Both the position numbers and the translations under genes were made by a program. A stretch of 64,000 nucleotides of DNA from NCBI GenBank assembly GCA_027489955.1, contig JAIXYZ010000007.1:124001-188000 (forward strand). Reading direction: 5' to 3'. A model generated the notes under the pieces. That model was not told where the DNA came from, did no database searches, and saw nothing but the letters and a program-made list of their open reading frames with translations. The DNA is from Hyphomicrobiales bacterium (lineage in GTDB: Bacteria; Pseudomonadota; Alphaproteobacteria; Rhizobiales; Beijerinckiaceae). How positions within the stretch are numbered: position 1 is the first letter of the stretch; the number at the start of each line of letters is the position of its first letter. Below, piece by piece: positions 21,295-30,382 of the stretch.

Positions 21295-22335
21295 ATGACG
21301 AAGACCAATCCGGGCCGGTTTTTCGAGGATTTCCGCCTCGGCGAGACGATCGTCCACGCCACGCCCCGCACCGTCACCGAGGGCGATGCGGCCCTCTACG
21401 TCGCGCTCTACGGCAACCGATTCGCGGTCCAGAGCGCCGAGAGCTTCGCGCGGGCGATCGGCTATCCCGCCCGCCCGCTGGACGACTGCCTCGTCTTCCA
21501 CGTGGTCTTCGGCAAGACCGTGCCGGACGTCTCCCTGAACGCGGTGGCCAACCTGGGCTATGCCGATTGCCGCTTCCTCAGGCCGGTCTTCGCGGGCGAC
21601 ACGCTCGCGGCCACCTCGCAGGTGATCGGCCTGAAGGAGACCTCCAGCGGCAAGACCGGCATCGTCTATGTGCGCTCGCGCGGCACGAACCAGCACGGCG
21701 ACGCGGTGCTCGACTATGTGCGCTGGGTCATGGTCCGGAAGCGCGACGAGGCCGCCCCCGCGCCGGCCGAGCACGTGCCGGACCTGCCGGCGGCGGTCCC
21801 GGTCGCGGCCCTGGCCCAGGCCTGCCCGCCCATCGCCGGTTACGACCTCGCCCTGGCCGGCTCGCCCCACCGCTTCGGCGACTATGCGCCGGGGGAGCGG
21901 ATCGACCATGTGGACGGCACGACGGTGGAGGAGGCCGAGCACCAGCTCGCCACCCGCCTGTACCAGAACACGGCCAAGGTGCATTTCGACGCACTGGCGG
22001 CGCGCGAGACCCGGTTCGGCCGCCGGCTCGTCTATGGCGGCCACGTCATCTCCATCGCGAGGGCCCTGACCTTCAACGGCCTCGGCAACGCCTTCCACGT
22101 CGCCGCGATCAACGGCGGGCGGCACGTCTCCCCGCTGTTTGCGGGGGATACGGTCCATGCCTGGAGCGAGGTGCTGGAGGCCGCGCCCCTGCCGGGCCGG
22201 GGGGACGTGGGCGCGCTGAGGCTCAGGACCGTCGCGGCCAAGGCGCCCTGCGGCGACTTCCCCCTGCGGCAGGACGGGGCCGACCACCCGGCCGTTCTGC
22301 TGGAGCTCGACTATTGGGCGATCCTGCCCCGCTGA
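21295..22335 (+). CDS. mch: Mesaconyl-CoA hydratase (beta-methylmalyl-CoA dehydratase), MaoC family
   Basis: Hydrates mesaconyl-C1-CoA to beta-methylmalyl-CoA in the ethylmalonyl-CoA pathway; 346 residues with two hot-dog (MaoC-like) halves. From memory of the characterised Rhodobacter enzyme, distinctive runs match: KTNPGRFFEDFRLGETIVHATPRT, VFHVVFGKTVPDVSLNAVANLGYA, RWVMVRKRD, DHVDGTTVEEAEHQLATRLYQNTAKVHF and YGGHVISIARALTFNGL. This is far more specific than a generic MaoC call. ATG 21295 is used since homologues start with M(S)xKTNPG; a GTG at 21274 is possible. The succinate dehydrogenase genes follow 171 bases downstream on the same strand. Confidence 0.88.
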   Translation: MTKTNPGRFFEDFRLGETIVHATPRTVTEGDAALYVALYGNRFAVQSAESFARAIGYPARPLDDCLVFHVVFGKTVPDVSLNAVANLGYADCRFLRPVFAGDTLAATSQVIGLKETSSGKTGIVYVRSRGTNQHGDAVLDYVRWVMVRKRDEAAPAPAEHVPDLPAAVPVAALAQACPPIAGYDLALAGSPHRFGDYAPGERIDHVDGTTVEEAEHQLATRLYQNTAKVHFDALAARETRFGRRLVYGGHVISIARALTFNGLGNAFHVAAINGGRHVSPLFAGDTVHAWSEVLEAAPLPGRGDVGALRLRTVAAKAPCGDFPLRQDGADHPAVLLELDYWAILPR

Positions 22336-22506
22336 CCCGGACCGAAGCGCTGACAAAATCGCGAAGTTGTAACCAGACCCCGCCCAAGGCCGGATTGTGG
22401 CGGTCCGCCATATCCGTTACGTAGCCTGCCAGCTTAGAACGATCCCAGGCATGAACGACCCCGCCCATGCCGGGGTCGGCATCCCGCCTCACGGAGACCG
22501 CCGCCC

Positions 22507-22920
22507 ATGGCCGACGTCAAGGTCCCCGCGCAACGGCACGCCTTCGCCAGGCCGCTGTCGCCGCACCTGCAGATCTATCGCTGGTCCTGGACGATGGCGA
22601 TGTCCATCTTCCACCGCGTCACCGGCGTCGCGCTCTACCTGGGTACCGCGCTGGTCGTCTGGTGGCTGGTCGCGCTGGCGACGGGCCCTTCCGCCTACGA
22701 GACCGCGCGCTGGGCGATGACCTCGCTCGTGGGTCGCCTCATCCTGTTCGGCTACACCTGGGCCGTCTTCCACCACATGCTCGGCGGCCTGCGCCACTTC
22801 GTGTGGGATTTCGGCGCCGCGTTCGAGCGCGGCCCGCGCATGGCGCTGGCCAAGGCGACGCTCGCCGGGTCGCTGGCGCTGACCGTGATCACCTGGGTCG
22901 TCGGTTACGCGGTCCGCTGA
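22507..22920 (+). CDS. sdhC: Succinate dehydrogenase cytochrome b556 subunit
   Basis: Membrane anchor of complex II, 137 residues with three TM helices (about 35-57, 70-92, 113-134). It has the SdhC signature [29 protein letters not shown] (SPHLxIY and the Ser/Arg quinone-site region) and a heme-ligand His in the second helix stretch [19 protein letters not shown]. It begins the sdhCDAB cluster; the ATG lies after a 171-base gap from mch that could hold a promoter. Confidence 0.95.
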   Translation: MADVKVPAQRHAFARPLSPHLQIYRWSWTMAMSIFHRVTGVALYLGTALVVWWLVALATGPSAYETARWAMTSLVGRLILFGYTWAVFHHMLGGLRHFVWDFGAAFERGPRMALAKATLAGSLALTVITWVVGYAVR

Positions 22921-22931
22921 GGGAGAGCTCC

Positions 22932-23324
22932 ATGTCCATCAAGCCGTCCATGCGCACCCCGCTCTCCCGCGTCCGCGGCCTCGGCTCGGCCCATGCGGGA
23001 ACCGACCATTTCTGGCTGCAGCGCGTCACCGCCCTGTCCAACGTGCCGCTGGTCCTCGTCTTCATCGGCGTCGTGATTGCCGCCGGCGGCCGGGACTACG
23101 AGGCGGCGCGGGCCATCGTGTCGCATCCTGCGATCGCAATCTGCCTGCTGCTGCTCGTCGTATCTGTCTGCGTCCACATGCGCCTGGGACTGCAGATCGT
23201 GATCGAAGACTACGTTCACGGGCACGGGGCCAAGTTCGCGGCCACCATCGCCAACACCTTCTTCGCCTTCGCCGTGGGCGCCGCCCTCGGCTTCGCCGTC
23301 CTCAAGATCAGCTTCGGAGCCTGA
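22932..23324 (+). CDS. sdhD: Succinate dehydrogenase hydrophobic membrane anchor subunit
   Basis: Second membrane anchor of complex II, 130 residues with three TM helices. Family motif: [24 protein letters not shown] at the N terminus and [16 protein letters not shown] in the second/third helix region, carrying the heme-ligand His and the quinone-site Asp-Tyr pair. The start ATG has GGGAGAG upstream. Located 11 bases after sdhC and 5 before sdhA. Confidence 0.95.
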   Translation: MSIKPSMRTPLSRVRGLGSAHAGTDHFWLQRVTALSNVPLVLVFIGVVIAAGGRDYEAARAIVSHPAIAICLLLLVVSVCVHMRLGLQIVIEDYVHGHGAKFAATIANTFFAFAVGAALGFAVLKISFGA

Positions 23325-23329
23325 ACGCC

Positions 23330-25165
23330 ATGGCCAATCCTCCGAGCACGGAACCCGTCGCGCCCGCCGTCAATGGCGGCGCCTATCCGATCATCGACCA
23401 CACGTTCGACGTCATCGTCGTGGGGGCCGGCGGCGCCGGCCTGCGCGCCACGGTCGGCTGCGCCCAGGCGGGCCTGAAGACGGCGTGCATCTCCAAGGTG
23501 TTCCCCACCCGCTCCCACACCGTGGCGGCGCAGGGCGGCATCTCGGCGGCGCTCGGCAACATGGGCGAGGACGATTGGCGCTTTCACATGTACGACACCG
23601 TGAAGGGGTCGGACTGGCTCGGCGACCAGGACGCCATCGAATACCTGGTGCGCAACGCGCCCGCCGCCGTCTACGAGCTGGAGCACTGGGGCGTTCCCTT
23701 CTCCCGCACCGAGGAGGGCAAGATCTACCAGCGGCCCTTCGGCGGCATGACCACCCATTACGGCAAGGGCACCGCCCAGCGCACCTGCGCCGCTGCCGAC
23801 CGCACCGGCCACGCCATCCTGCACACGCTCTACGGCCAGGCGCTGCGCAACAACACCGAGTTCTTCATCGAGTACTTCGCCATCGACCTGATCATGGACG
23901 AGGCCGGCCGCTGCCGCGGCGTGGTCGCGCTCAAGATGGACGACGGCACGATCCACCGGTTCCGCTCCCACCTCGTCATCCTGGCGACGGGCGGCTACGG
24001 GCGCGCCTATTTCTCGGCGACTTCGGCCCATACCTGCACGGGCGACGGCAACGCCATGGTGCTGCGCGCCGGCCTGCCGCTGCAGGATATGGAGTTCGTG
24101 CAGTTCCACCCCACCGGCATCTACGGCGCGGGCTGCCTCATCACAGAAGGCGCGCGCGGCGAGGGCGGATATCTCACGAATTCCGAAGGCGAGCGCTTCA
24201 TGGAGCGCTATGCCCCGTCCGCCAAGGACCTCGCCTCCCGCGACGTCGTCTCGCGCTCCATGACGATGGAGATCCGGGCGGGCCGCGGCGTCGGCAAGAA
24301 CAAGGACCACATCTTCCTGCACCTCGACCACCTCGACCCGAAGATCCTGCACGAGCGCCTGCCGGGCATCTCGGAAAGCGCGAAGATCTTCGCCGGCGTC
24401 GACGTGACGAGGGAGCCGATCCCGGTCCTGCCGACCGTGCACTACAACATGGGCGGCATCCCCACGAACTATCACGGCGAGGTCCTGACCAAGAAGAACG
24501 GCGACCCGGACACCGTCGTGCCCGGCCTGATGGCCATCGGCGAGGCAGCCTGCGTCTCGGTCCACGGCGCCAACCGGCTCGGCTCCAACTCGCTCATCGA
24601 CCTCGTCGTGTTCGGCCGCGCCGCCGCCTTGCGCGCCGCCGAGATCGTGACCCCCGGGGAGAAGCACGCCGACCTGCCGGCGGGCTCCGCCGACCTTGCC
24701 CTGTCGCGCCTCGACCGCTTCCGCCATGCCAGCGGCGGCACGCCGACCGCGGACCTGCGGGACCGGATGCAGCGCACGATGCAGAACAATTGCGCGGTCT
24801 TCCGCACCGGCGAGGTGCTGGAGGAAGGCTCCAGGCTCATCCACCAGGTCTGGTCAGGTGCGGACGACGTGCGCACCACGGACCGCTCGCTGGTGTGGAA
24901 TTCCGATCTCATCGAGACGCTGGAATTCGACAACCTCATCACCCAGGCGGTGGTGACGATGGACTCCGCCGTCAACCGCACGGAAAGCCGCGGCGCCCAT
25001 GCCCGCGAGGACTTCCCCGAGCGCGACGACAAGGAATGGATGAAGCACACGCTCGCCTGGATCGACGAGAGCCGGCGCAACGTGACCATCGATTACCGCC
25101 CCGTCCACACCTACACGCTGTCCAACGACATCGAGTACATCGCGCCCAAGGCGCGCGTTTACTGA
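23330..25165 (+). CDS. sdhA: Succinate dehydrogenase flavoprotein subunit
   Basis: Oxidises succinate to fumarate; 611 residues. FAD-binding motif [16 protein letters not shown], covalent-FAD His in [11 protein letters not shown], substrate site [21 protein letters not shown], active-site Arg/His in [19 protein letters not shown] and [12 protein letters not shown]. The C terminus is the usual [17 protein letters not shown]. Full length, no defects seen. Peripheral on the cytoplasmic face with SdhB. Confidence 0.98.
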   Translation: MANPPSTEPVAPAVNGGAYPIIDHTFDVIVVGAGGAGLRATVGCAQAGLKTACISKVFPTRSHTVAAQGGISAALGNMGEDDWRFHMYDTVKGSDWLGDQDAIEYLVRNAPAAVYELEHWGVPFSRTEEGKIYQRPFGGMTTHYGKGTAQRTCAAADRTGHAILHTLYGQALRNNTEFFIEYFAIDLIMDEAGRCRGVVALKMDDGTIHRFRSHLVILATGGYGRAYFSATSAHTCTGDGNAMVLRAGLPLQDMEFVQFHPTGIYGAGCLITEGARGEGGYLTNSEGERFMERYAPSAKDLASRDVVSRSMTMEIRAGRGVGKNKDHIFLHLDHLDPKILHERLPGISESAKIFAGVDVTREPIPVLPTVHYNMGGIPTNYHGEVLTKKNGDPDTVVPGLMAIGEAACVSVHGANRLGSNSLIDLVVFGRAAALRAAEIVTPGEKHADLPAGSADLALSRLDRFRHASGGTPTADLRDRMQRTMQNNCAVFRTGEVLEEGSRLIHQVWSGADDVRTTDRSLVWNSDLIETLEFDNLITQAVVTMDSAVNRTESRGAHAREDFPERDDKEWMKHTLAWIDESRRNVTIDYRPVHTYTLSNDIEYIAPKARVY

Positions 25166-25174
25166 AGGCACGAG

Positions 25175-25960
25175 ATGGCCCAGTTCTCCCTTCCCCAGAA
25201 CTCGAAGATCACCACCGGCAGGACCTGGGACAAGCCGGCGACCGCCCATGGCGAGCTCGCCGAGTTCAAGGTCTACCGCTGGGACCCGGATACGGGCGCC
25301 AATCCGCGCGTCGACACCTATTACGTCGATCGCGGCGATTGCGGCCCGATGGTCCTGGACGCGCTCATCTGGATCAAGAACAAGGTCGATCCGACGCTCA
25401 CCTTCCGCCGCTCGTGCCGCGAAGGCATCTGCGGCTCCTGCGCGATGAACATCGACGGCGGCAACACGCTCGCCTGCACGAAGGGCATCGACGAGTGCGG
25501 CTCCGGCGCGGTGAAGATCTATCCCCTCCCGCACATGCCGGTCATCAAGGACCTCGTGCCGGACCTGACCCGCTTCTACGCGCAGCACGCCTCGATCCAG
25601 CCCTGGCTGAAGACCGAGACCGCGCAGCCGGAGAAGGAGTGGCGCCAGTCCCGCGAGGATCGCGAGAAGCTCGACGGGCTGTACGAGTGCATCCTGTGCG
25701 CCTGCTGCTCGACCGCCTGCCCGTCCTATTGGTGGAACGGCGACAAGTTCCTCGGCCCGGCCGTGCTGCTCCAGGCCTATCGCTGGCTGATCGACAGCCG
25801 CGACGAGTCTACGGGCGAGCGCCTCGACGAGCTCGAGGACCCGTTCCGCCTGTATCGCTGCCACACGATCATGAACTGCGCGAACACCTGCCCCAAGGGC
25901 CTGAACCCGGCCAAGGCGATCGCCGAGATCAAGAAGATGATGGTGGAGCGCCGCGTCTGA
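25175..25960 (+). CDS. sdhB: Succinate dehydrogenase iron-sulfur subunit
   Basis: Electron-transfer subunit of complex II, 261 residues. All three clusters are visible: [2Fe-2S] ligands in [16 protein letters not shown] with the distal Cys in TLAC, [4Fe-4S] in [17 protein letters not shown], and [3Fe-4S] in [17 protein letters not shown]. Ends sdhCDAB; the next gene is convergent 18 bases away. Confidence 0.98.
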   Translation: MAQFSLPQNSKITTGRTWDKPATAHGELAEFKVYRWDPDTGANPRVDTYYVDRGDCGPMVLDALIWIKNKVDPTLTFRRSCREGICGSCAMNIDGGNTLACTKGIDECGSGAVKIYPLPHMPVIKDLVPDLTRFYAQHASIQPWLKTETAQPEKEWRQSREDREKLDGLYECILCACCSTACPSYWWNGDKFLGPAVLLQAYRWLIDSRDESTGERLDELEDPFRLYRCHTIMNCANTCPKGLNPAKAIAEIKKMMVERRV

Positions 25961-25978
25961 CGCGGGCGCGCGCCGCCC

Positions 25979-26602
25979 TCACTCGGCGGCGACGGCCACG
26001 ACCACCTCGTTCCGGCGCAGGAACGGAATGGTGAAGGGCGGATCATAGGTGAAGGTGAAGGGCGTGCCCGTGGCACGCCAGCCCGACTTCGCCAGCCCGT
26101 CCAGCAGCTCCTTCGTGCGCGCGTCCCGCACCCGGTCCGTCAGGCGGCCGGAAAAGGTCAGCACGGCCAGCGTCTCGGAGGGCACGTCGACGATCTCGAC
26201 CCTGGGGTCGAGCGGCGTCGGCGCGGTCTCCCGGGTGAGCGCCGATGGCAGGAAGAAGCGCATCGTCATCCCGCCCTGCCCGGCCGGGCTGCTCTGGACC
26301 GGCGCGGTCATGGCGATGTCGCGGGACTTTTCCTGCGAGACGGGCGCGGTCATGGCGATGCCCGCCTTCTCCCGGTTCTTGCCGAAGATGTAGCCCGCAA
26401 GCAGCGAGAACGCCTGGTTGGCGGCTTCATCGGCGTTCGGCGCGGAAACCGTGGTCTGCGCCGCCAGCCGCGGCGCGTAGCGGCGGATCTCGATGTCCGA
26501 CGTCAGCCGGCGCACGACCTCGTAGGGCGGCTGCTCGTAGATGCCCCGAATGCCGAAGACGGAAAGCGCGCTTTCCAGCGCCAGCACGACATAGTTCGGC
26601 AT
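25979..26602 (-). CDS. SOUL family heme-binding protein
   Basis: A 207-residue protein with a hydrophobic N-terminal segment (VVLALESALSVFGI, likely signal or anchor) followed by a SOUL/HBP domain: YEVVRRLTSDIEIRRYAPRLAAQTTV, then AFSLLAGYIFGKN, two near-copies of IAMTAPV, and the C-terminal YDPPFTIPFLRRNEVVV. SOUL proteins bind heme or related tetrapyrroles; the bacterial role is largely unknown. The start is ATG 26602; an in-frame upstream extension is not conserved-looking. Divergent from the DUF533 gene. Confidence 0.9.
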   Translation of the reverse strand: MPNYVVLALESALSVFGIRGIYEQPPYEVVRRLTSDIEIRRYAPRLAAQTTVSAPNADEAANQAFSLLAGYIFGKNREKAGIAMTAPVSQEKSRDIAMTAPVQSSPAGQGGMTMRFFLPSALTRETAPTPLDPRVEIVDVPSETLAVLTFSGRLTDRVRDARTKELLDGLAKSGWRATGTPFTFTYDPPFTIPFLRRNEVVVAVAAE

Positions 26603-26773
26603 GATGGTCTCCGGCCCCTGGCTGCGCGACCTGCAGATGGGGCGCGGTGCGGCCGGGTCAAGCCGCAGGGCCATCCGGGCCGCGTTCACGGCATTTTGCC
26701 GCCGCTTCGCCTTGGCGAGACCATGATCGCTTCCTACCTGCGATCCGTCGCAAGGAAAGGATGACGCCGCACC

Positions 26774-27628
26774 ATGTTCGATCCCAAGCTGCTACTCGAC
26801 CAATTGATGGGCGCCGGCGGTGCCCGCACGACCGCTCCCGGACAGGGCGGCTTCGGCGGCATGGCCGGGCAGGTGCTCGACATGGCGCGGCAGCATCTGG
26901 GCGGCGCGCAAGGCACCGGGCAGATGCCGGCCACGACGCGCCCCGGCAGCGTGCCGTCCGCCGGCAGGAGCACTGGCGAAGGCGCCGGCGGCGATTTCAT
27001 GACGCAGGCCCGCGACCTCATGGCCGGCAACCAGCTCGCCACCGGCGCGCTGCTGGGTGGCCTCGGCGGTTTGATGCTCGGCTCAAAGGTCGGCAAGGGC
27101 CTGATGAAGGACGCGGTGAAGCTCGGCGGCGTCGCCGTCATCGGCGGCCTCGCCTACAAGGCCTACCAGAATTACCAGGCGGGCAAGGCTGTAACGGCGC
27201 CCGCGCAGGCCGACGCCGCCATCGCCCCGCCGCCCTCAGGCTCCGGTTTCGAGCCGCAGAGGGCGACGGACCAGACCGCGCTGCTCCTGATCCGCGCGAT
27301 GATCGCCGCCGCTTCCGCCGACGGCGTGGTGGATGCCACCGAGCGCGCCCGCATCCTGGAGGGCGTGCGCCGCGGCGGGCTGGACTCCGAGGCGGCCCAG
27401 TGGCTGGACCACGAGCTCGCCAATCCCGCCTCGGTCGACGTCCTCGCCCGTGGCGTCACCGACGAGGAAACGGCGGCGCAGGTCTATACGGCCGCCCGGA
27501 TCGCCATCGACCCCGACCATGTGGCCGAGAAGCGCTTCCTCGCCGCGCTCGCCGCGATGCTCGGGCTCGCGCCCGACCTCGTCGCCCATATCGAGGCGAC
27601 GGCGGAAGCCGCCCTCCGCCAGGGCTGA
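26774..27628 (+). CDS. DUF533/TerB-like inner-membrane protein (YebE type)
   Basis: 284 residues in three parts: a Gly/Gln-rich flexible N terminus (about 10-80), one glycine-zipper membrane segment LATGALLGGLGGLMLGSKVG followed by VAVIGGLAYKAYQNYQAG (about 92-140), and a C-terminal TerB-like helical domain with LLIRAMIAAASADGVVDATER and the acidic stretch typical of metal-binding TerB proteins. Similar to E. coli YebE. Function unknown; envelope stress is often proposed for the family. The OpgG-family gene follows 86 bases downstream. Confidence 0.88.
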   Translation: MFDPKLLLDQLMGAGGARTTAPGQGGFGGMAGQVLDMARQHLGGAQGTGQMPATTRPGSVPSAGRSTGEGAGGDFMTQARDLMAGNQLATGALLGGLGGLMLGSKVGKGLMKDAVKLGGVAVIGGLAYKAYQNYQAGKAVTAPAQADAAIAPPPSGSGFEPQRATDQTALLLIRAMIAAASADGVVDATERARILEGVRRGGLDSEAAQWLDHELANPASVDVLARGVTDEETAAQVYTAARIAIDPDHVAEKRFLAALAAMLGLAPDLVAHIEATAEAALRQG

Positions 27629-27714
27629 ACGTCCCGCAAGGGGATCGGCTCGCCGGCATTGACAGCCGGCGAGCCGCAACGCTTCCTGCCTCGATCGATC
27701 ATCACGGTTCCTTC

Positions 27715-29313
27715 ATGCTCAACCGCCGCTCCTTCATTGCCTCCGCCGCCGCCGGCACAGCGCTGCTCGGCGCCTCCGGCTTCTCCTCCGCCGCCCTCGC
27801 CCAGGCCAGGCTCAGGTTCGGCCGGCAGGAGGCGTTCGGCTTCGATGCCCTGAAGGCGCGCGCCAAGCAGATGGCCGCCCGCCCCTATGCCGCCCAGCCG
27901 ACCGCCCAGCGCGAGATCCTGGAGGCGATCGACTACGACGCCCACGGCAAGATCAAATACAACACGGACCTCGCTCTGTTCGCCGACGGCCCCGGCGACC
28001 ATCCGGTGACGTTCTTCCACCTCGGCCGCTACTTCCAGAAGCCCGTACGCATGCATGCGGTCGAGAACGGCCAGGCCCGGGAGATCGTCTACGACCCGTC
28101 CTATTTCGACATGCCCGCCGACAGCCCGGCGCGGAAGCTCTCGGGCAATCTCGGCTTCGCCGGCTTCCGCTTTCAGGAGAGCCGCAAGGGCCATCCCGGC
28201 CCGAAGGGCGCGCCGCTGGACTGGCGGCGCAACGACTGGGTCGCCTTCCTCGGCGCATCCTATTTCCGCGCCATCGGGGAACTCTACCAGTACGGCCTCT
28301 CGGCCCGCGGCATCGCGGTGGACGTCGCGTCCCCCAGCGGCCCGGAGGAATTCCCGGACTTCACCCACGTCTACTTCATGACGCCGAAGCCTGGCGACGA
28401 CAGCGTCACCGTCTGCGCGCTGCTGGACGGGCCGAGCGTCTGCGGCGCCTATCGCTTCGTCATGCAGCGCGGCGCCGGGGTGATCATCGACGTGGAGACC
28501 TCGCTGACGCTCCGCAAGGACGTCTACCGGCTCGGCATGGCGCCGCTCACCTCCATGTACTGGTACTCGGAGACGAAGAAGAACACCGCGGTCGACTGGC
28601 GCCCCGAAGTCCACGACAGCGACGGCCTGTCGCTCTGGACCGGCAATGGCGAGCGCATCTGGCGCCCGCTCAACAATCCCAGCCGCACGATCGCCTCCGC
28701 CTTCGCGGACACCGATCCCAGGGGCTTCGGCCTGCTCCAGCGCGACCGCGTCACGGGCAATTACCTCGATGGCGTGTTCTACGAGAAGCGGCCCTCCCTC
28801 TGGGTCGAGCCCGTGGGCTCCTGGGGCAAGGGCTCGGTGCAGCTCATCGAAATCCCCACCGACGACGAGATCCACGACAACATCGTGGCCATGTGGGTCC
28901 CCGCGGAGCCGGCGGTCGCCGGCAAGTCCTACGAGCTGCGCTACAAGACCTACTGGTCCGACGGCGAGCCGTACCCGCCGCCGTTCGGCCGCTGCGTCGC
29001 GACGCGCATGGGCAATGGCGGCGCGCCGGGCACGGTGCGCCCGCGCGGCGTGCGCAAGTTCGTCGTCGAATTCCTCGGCGGGCCGCTGGAGAACATTCCC
29101 TTCGGCGTGAAGCCGGAACCGGTCGTCTGGGCATCCCGGGGCGAACTTTCCTACGCCTTTGCCGAGGCGGTGCCCAACGACGTCAGCGGCCATTGGCGCG
29201 CCCAGTTCGACCTGACGGTGACGGGAAGCGAGCCGGTCGAGCTGCGCTGCTTCCTGCGCGCGGGCGGCCAGGTCCTCACCGAGACCTGGCTCTACCAGTA
29301 CGAGCCTTTCTGA
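27715..29313 (+). CDS. opgG: Periplasmic glucan biosynthesis protein, OpgG/OpgD family (copy 1)
   Basis: 532 residues, exported by Tat: MLNRRSFIASAAAGTALLG with twin arginine. The mature part follows the MdoG/OpgG family: FGFDALKARAKQMAARPY, ALFHLG-like strand YFQKPVRMHAVENG, LGFAGFRF, FLGASYFRAIGELYQYGLSARGIAVDVA, GMAPLTSMYWYSE, RPEVHDSDGLSLWTGNGERIWRPLNNP, GFGLLQRDR and WVEPVGSWGKGSVQLIEIPT. Family members act on beta-1,2-glucan backbones in osmoregulated periplasmic glucan formation (E. coli members belong to glycoside hydrolase family GH186). No OpgH synthase gene is nearby. ATG 27715 is chosen because it gives the Tat signal; a longer open frame upstream overlaps the DUF533 gene. A paralogue is at 39792. 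Confidence 0.9.
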   Translation: MLNRRSFIASAAAGTALLGASGFSSAALAQARLRFGRQEAFGFDALKARAKQMAARPYAAQPTAQREILEAIDYDAHGKIKYNTDLALFADGPGDHPVTFFHLGRYFQKPVRMHAVENGQAREIVYDPSYFDMPADSPARKLSGNLGFAGFRFQESRKGHPGPKGAPLDWRRNDWVAFLGASYFRAIGELYQYGLSARGIAVDVASPSGPEEFPDFTHVYFMTPKPGDDSVTVCALLDGPSVCGAYRFVMQRGAGVIIDVETSLTLRKDVYRLGMAPLTSMYWYSETKKNTAVDWRPEVHDSDGLSLWTGNGERIWRPLNNPSRTIASAFADTDPRGFGLLQRDRVTGNYLDGVFYEKRPSLWVEPVGSWGKGSVQLIEIPTDDEIHDNIVAMWVPAEPAVAGKSYELRYKTYWSDGEPYPPPFGRCVATRMGNGGAPGTVRPRGVRKFVVEFLGGPLENIPFGVKPEPVVWASRGELSYAFAEAVPNDVSGHWRAQFDLTVTGSEPVELRCFLRAGGQVLTETWLYQYEPF

Positions 29314-29333
29314 GGACGACCGCCCTGGAGGTC

Positions 29334-29384
29334 TGGCCAAGAGACCCCGTGGGGCCTATAAGAGATGCAACGTTGTAACGTTCG
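29334..29384 (+). promoter_or_regulatory. Candidate promoter and Zur-like operator of the zinc gene block
   Basis: A possible -10 TATAAG at 29357-29362 sits 17 bases after a weak -35 (TGGCCA, 29334-29339). Overlapping the predicted start of transcription, 29362-29384 (GAGATG...TGTAACGTTCG) matches about 14 of 22 fixed positions of the alphaproteobacterial Zur palindrome (ATGTTAT/ATAACAT type, from memory). The operator ends one base before the first ATG of the His-rich ORF, and no ribosome site is visible, so the mRNA would have almost no leader. Zur control is inferred from gene content plus this partial match. Confidence 0.45.
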
Positions 29385-29624
29385 ATGACGGCGATGCACG
29401 GCTCGCACGGCCACCACGATCACGCCCACGGCGCGCATGCCCATAAGGTGCATGCTGGCCCGGCGCATGCTGGCCCGGCGCATGGTCACCACACGCCGGC
29501 GGGAGCGCCGGTGCTGGGCGCGCCCAGCCTGTCGCTGCTGCGCATGGGCGCCGGCCAGCGCCTGGCGGGCGCGGGCGCGATCGCGCTCGTCCTGTGGGCC
29601 CTCGTCGCCCTCGTGATGGCCTGA
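29385..29624 (+). CDS. His-rich small membrane protein upstream of znuCBA
   Basis: 79 residues in two parts. The first 40 are mostly His, Gly and Ala (HGSHGHHDHAHGAHAHK, then repeated HAGPA), a likely divalent-metal-binding arm. The second part is one hydrophobic helix at the C terminus, LAGAGAIALVLWALVALVMA (about 60-79). It is the first gene of the zinc block, 11 bases before znuC. ATG 29385 or ATG 29394 could be the start; neither has a clear ribosome site. Two exact 15-base copies encode part of the His arm. I do not recognise a named family; a role in zinc capture or buffering at the membrane is inference from composition and place. Confidence 0.65.
   Translation: MTAMHGSHGHHDHAHGAHAHKVHAGPAHAGPAHGHHTPAGAPVLGAPSLSLLRMGAGQRLAGAGAIALVLWALVALVMA
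29451..29480 (+). repeat. Two tandem 15-base units inside the His-rich ORF
   Basis: The unit CATGCTGGCCCGGCG occurs twice back to back, followed by the start of a third (CATGG). In frame it encodes the repeated HAGPA element, so the number of metal-binding repeats could change by slippage without breaking the frame. Confidence 0.8.
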
Positions 29625-29635
29625 AGGCAGCGACC

Positions 29636-30379
29636 ATGGCCGAACCCGCACTCCGCTTCGACGACGTCACCCTCGCCTATGACCGGCACCCGGCCGTGCA
29701 TCACCTGTCGGGACGGATCGAGCCGGGCGCCCTCATGGCCGTCGTCGGCCCGAACGGGGCCGGCAAGTCCACGCTGCTGAAGGGCATCGTCGGCGTCATG
29801 AACCCGGCCTCCGGCAGCATCGCGCGCGGCCCCTCGGCGCGGCGCGTCGCCTACCTGCCGCAACTGGCGGAGATTGACCGGTCCTTTCCCATGAGCGTCT
29901 ACGACCTCGTCGCGATGGGCCTGTGGGGACGGATCGGCCTGTTCGGCCGCATCGGGCGCAAGGAGGCGGACCGGATCGCCGAGGCGCTGGCGGCGGTCGG
30001 CCTGTCCGGCTTCGAGCGCCGCCCCATCGGCACGCTGTCCGGCGGCCAGATGCAGCGCGCCCTGTTCGCGCGGCTGCTGCTGCAGGATGCCGAGCTCATC
30101 CTGCTCGACGAGCCTTTCGCCGCCATCGATGCCCGCACATCCGCCGACCTGCTCGACCTCGTGCGCCGCTGGCATGGAGAGAAGCGGACGATCGTCGCGG
30201 TGCTGCACGACATGGACCTCGTGCGCCGCGCCTTCCCGGAAACGCTGCTCATCGCCCGCGAACCCGTCGCCTGGGGCGAGACGGCCGCCGCCCTCGCGCC
30301 CGAGAACATGCTGAAGGCCCGGCGGATGATCGAGGCCTTCGATCCCAACGCCCATGCCTGCCACCGCGACGCAGCCTGA
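29636..30379 (+). CDS. znuC: Zinc ABC transporter ATP-binding protein
   Basis: ATPase of a zinc/manganese-type importer, 247 residues. Walker A VVGPNGAGKSTLLKGI, Q loop YLPQLAEID, signature LSGGQMQRALFARLLLQ, Walker B LILLDEPFAAID, H loop AVLHDMDLVRR. The start ATG 29636 is 11 bases after the His-rich ORF. It shares an operon with znuB (3 bases) and znuA. Zinc rather than manganese is preferred because of the His-rich neighbours and Zur-like sites. Confidence 0.92.
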   Translation: MAEPALRFDDVTLAYDRHPAVHHLSGRIEPGALMAVVGPNGAGKSTLLKGIVGVMNPASGSIARGPSARRVAYLPQLAEIDRSFPMSVYDLVAMGLWGRIGLFGRIGRKEADRIAEALAAVGLSGFERRPIGTLSGGQMQRALFARLLLQDAELILLDEPFAAIDARTSADLLDLVRRWHGEKRTIVAVLHDMDLVRRAFPETLLIAREPVAWGETAAALAPENMLKARRMIEAFDPNAHACHRDAA

Positions 30380-30382
30380 GCG

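Noticed and set aside
26647-27714. N-terminal extension of the first OpgG-family gene through the DUF533 gene
   Set aside because: The extension overlaps a real gene in another frame and would bury the Tat signal.
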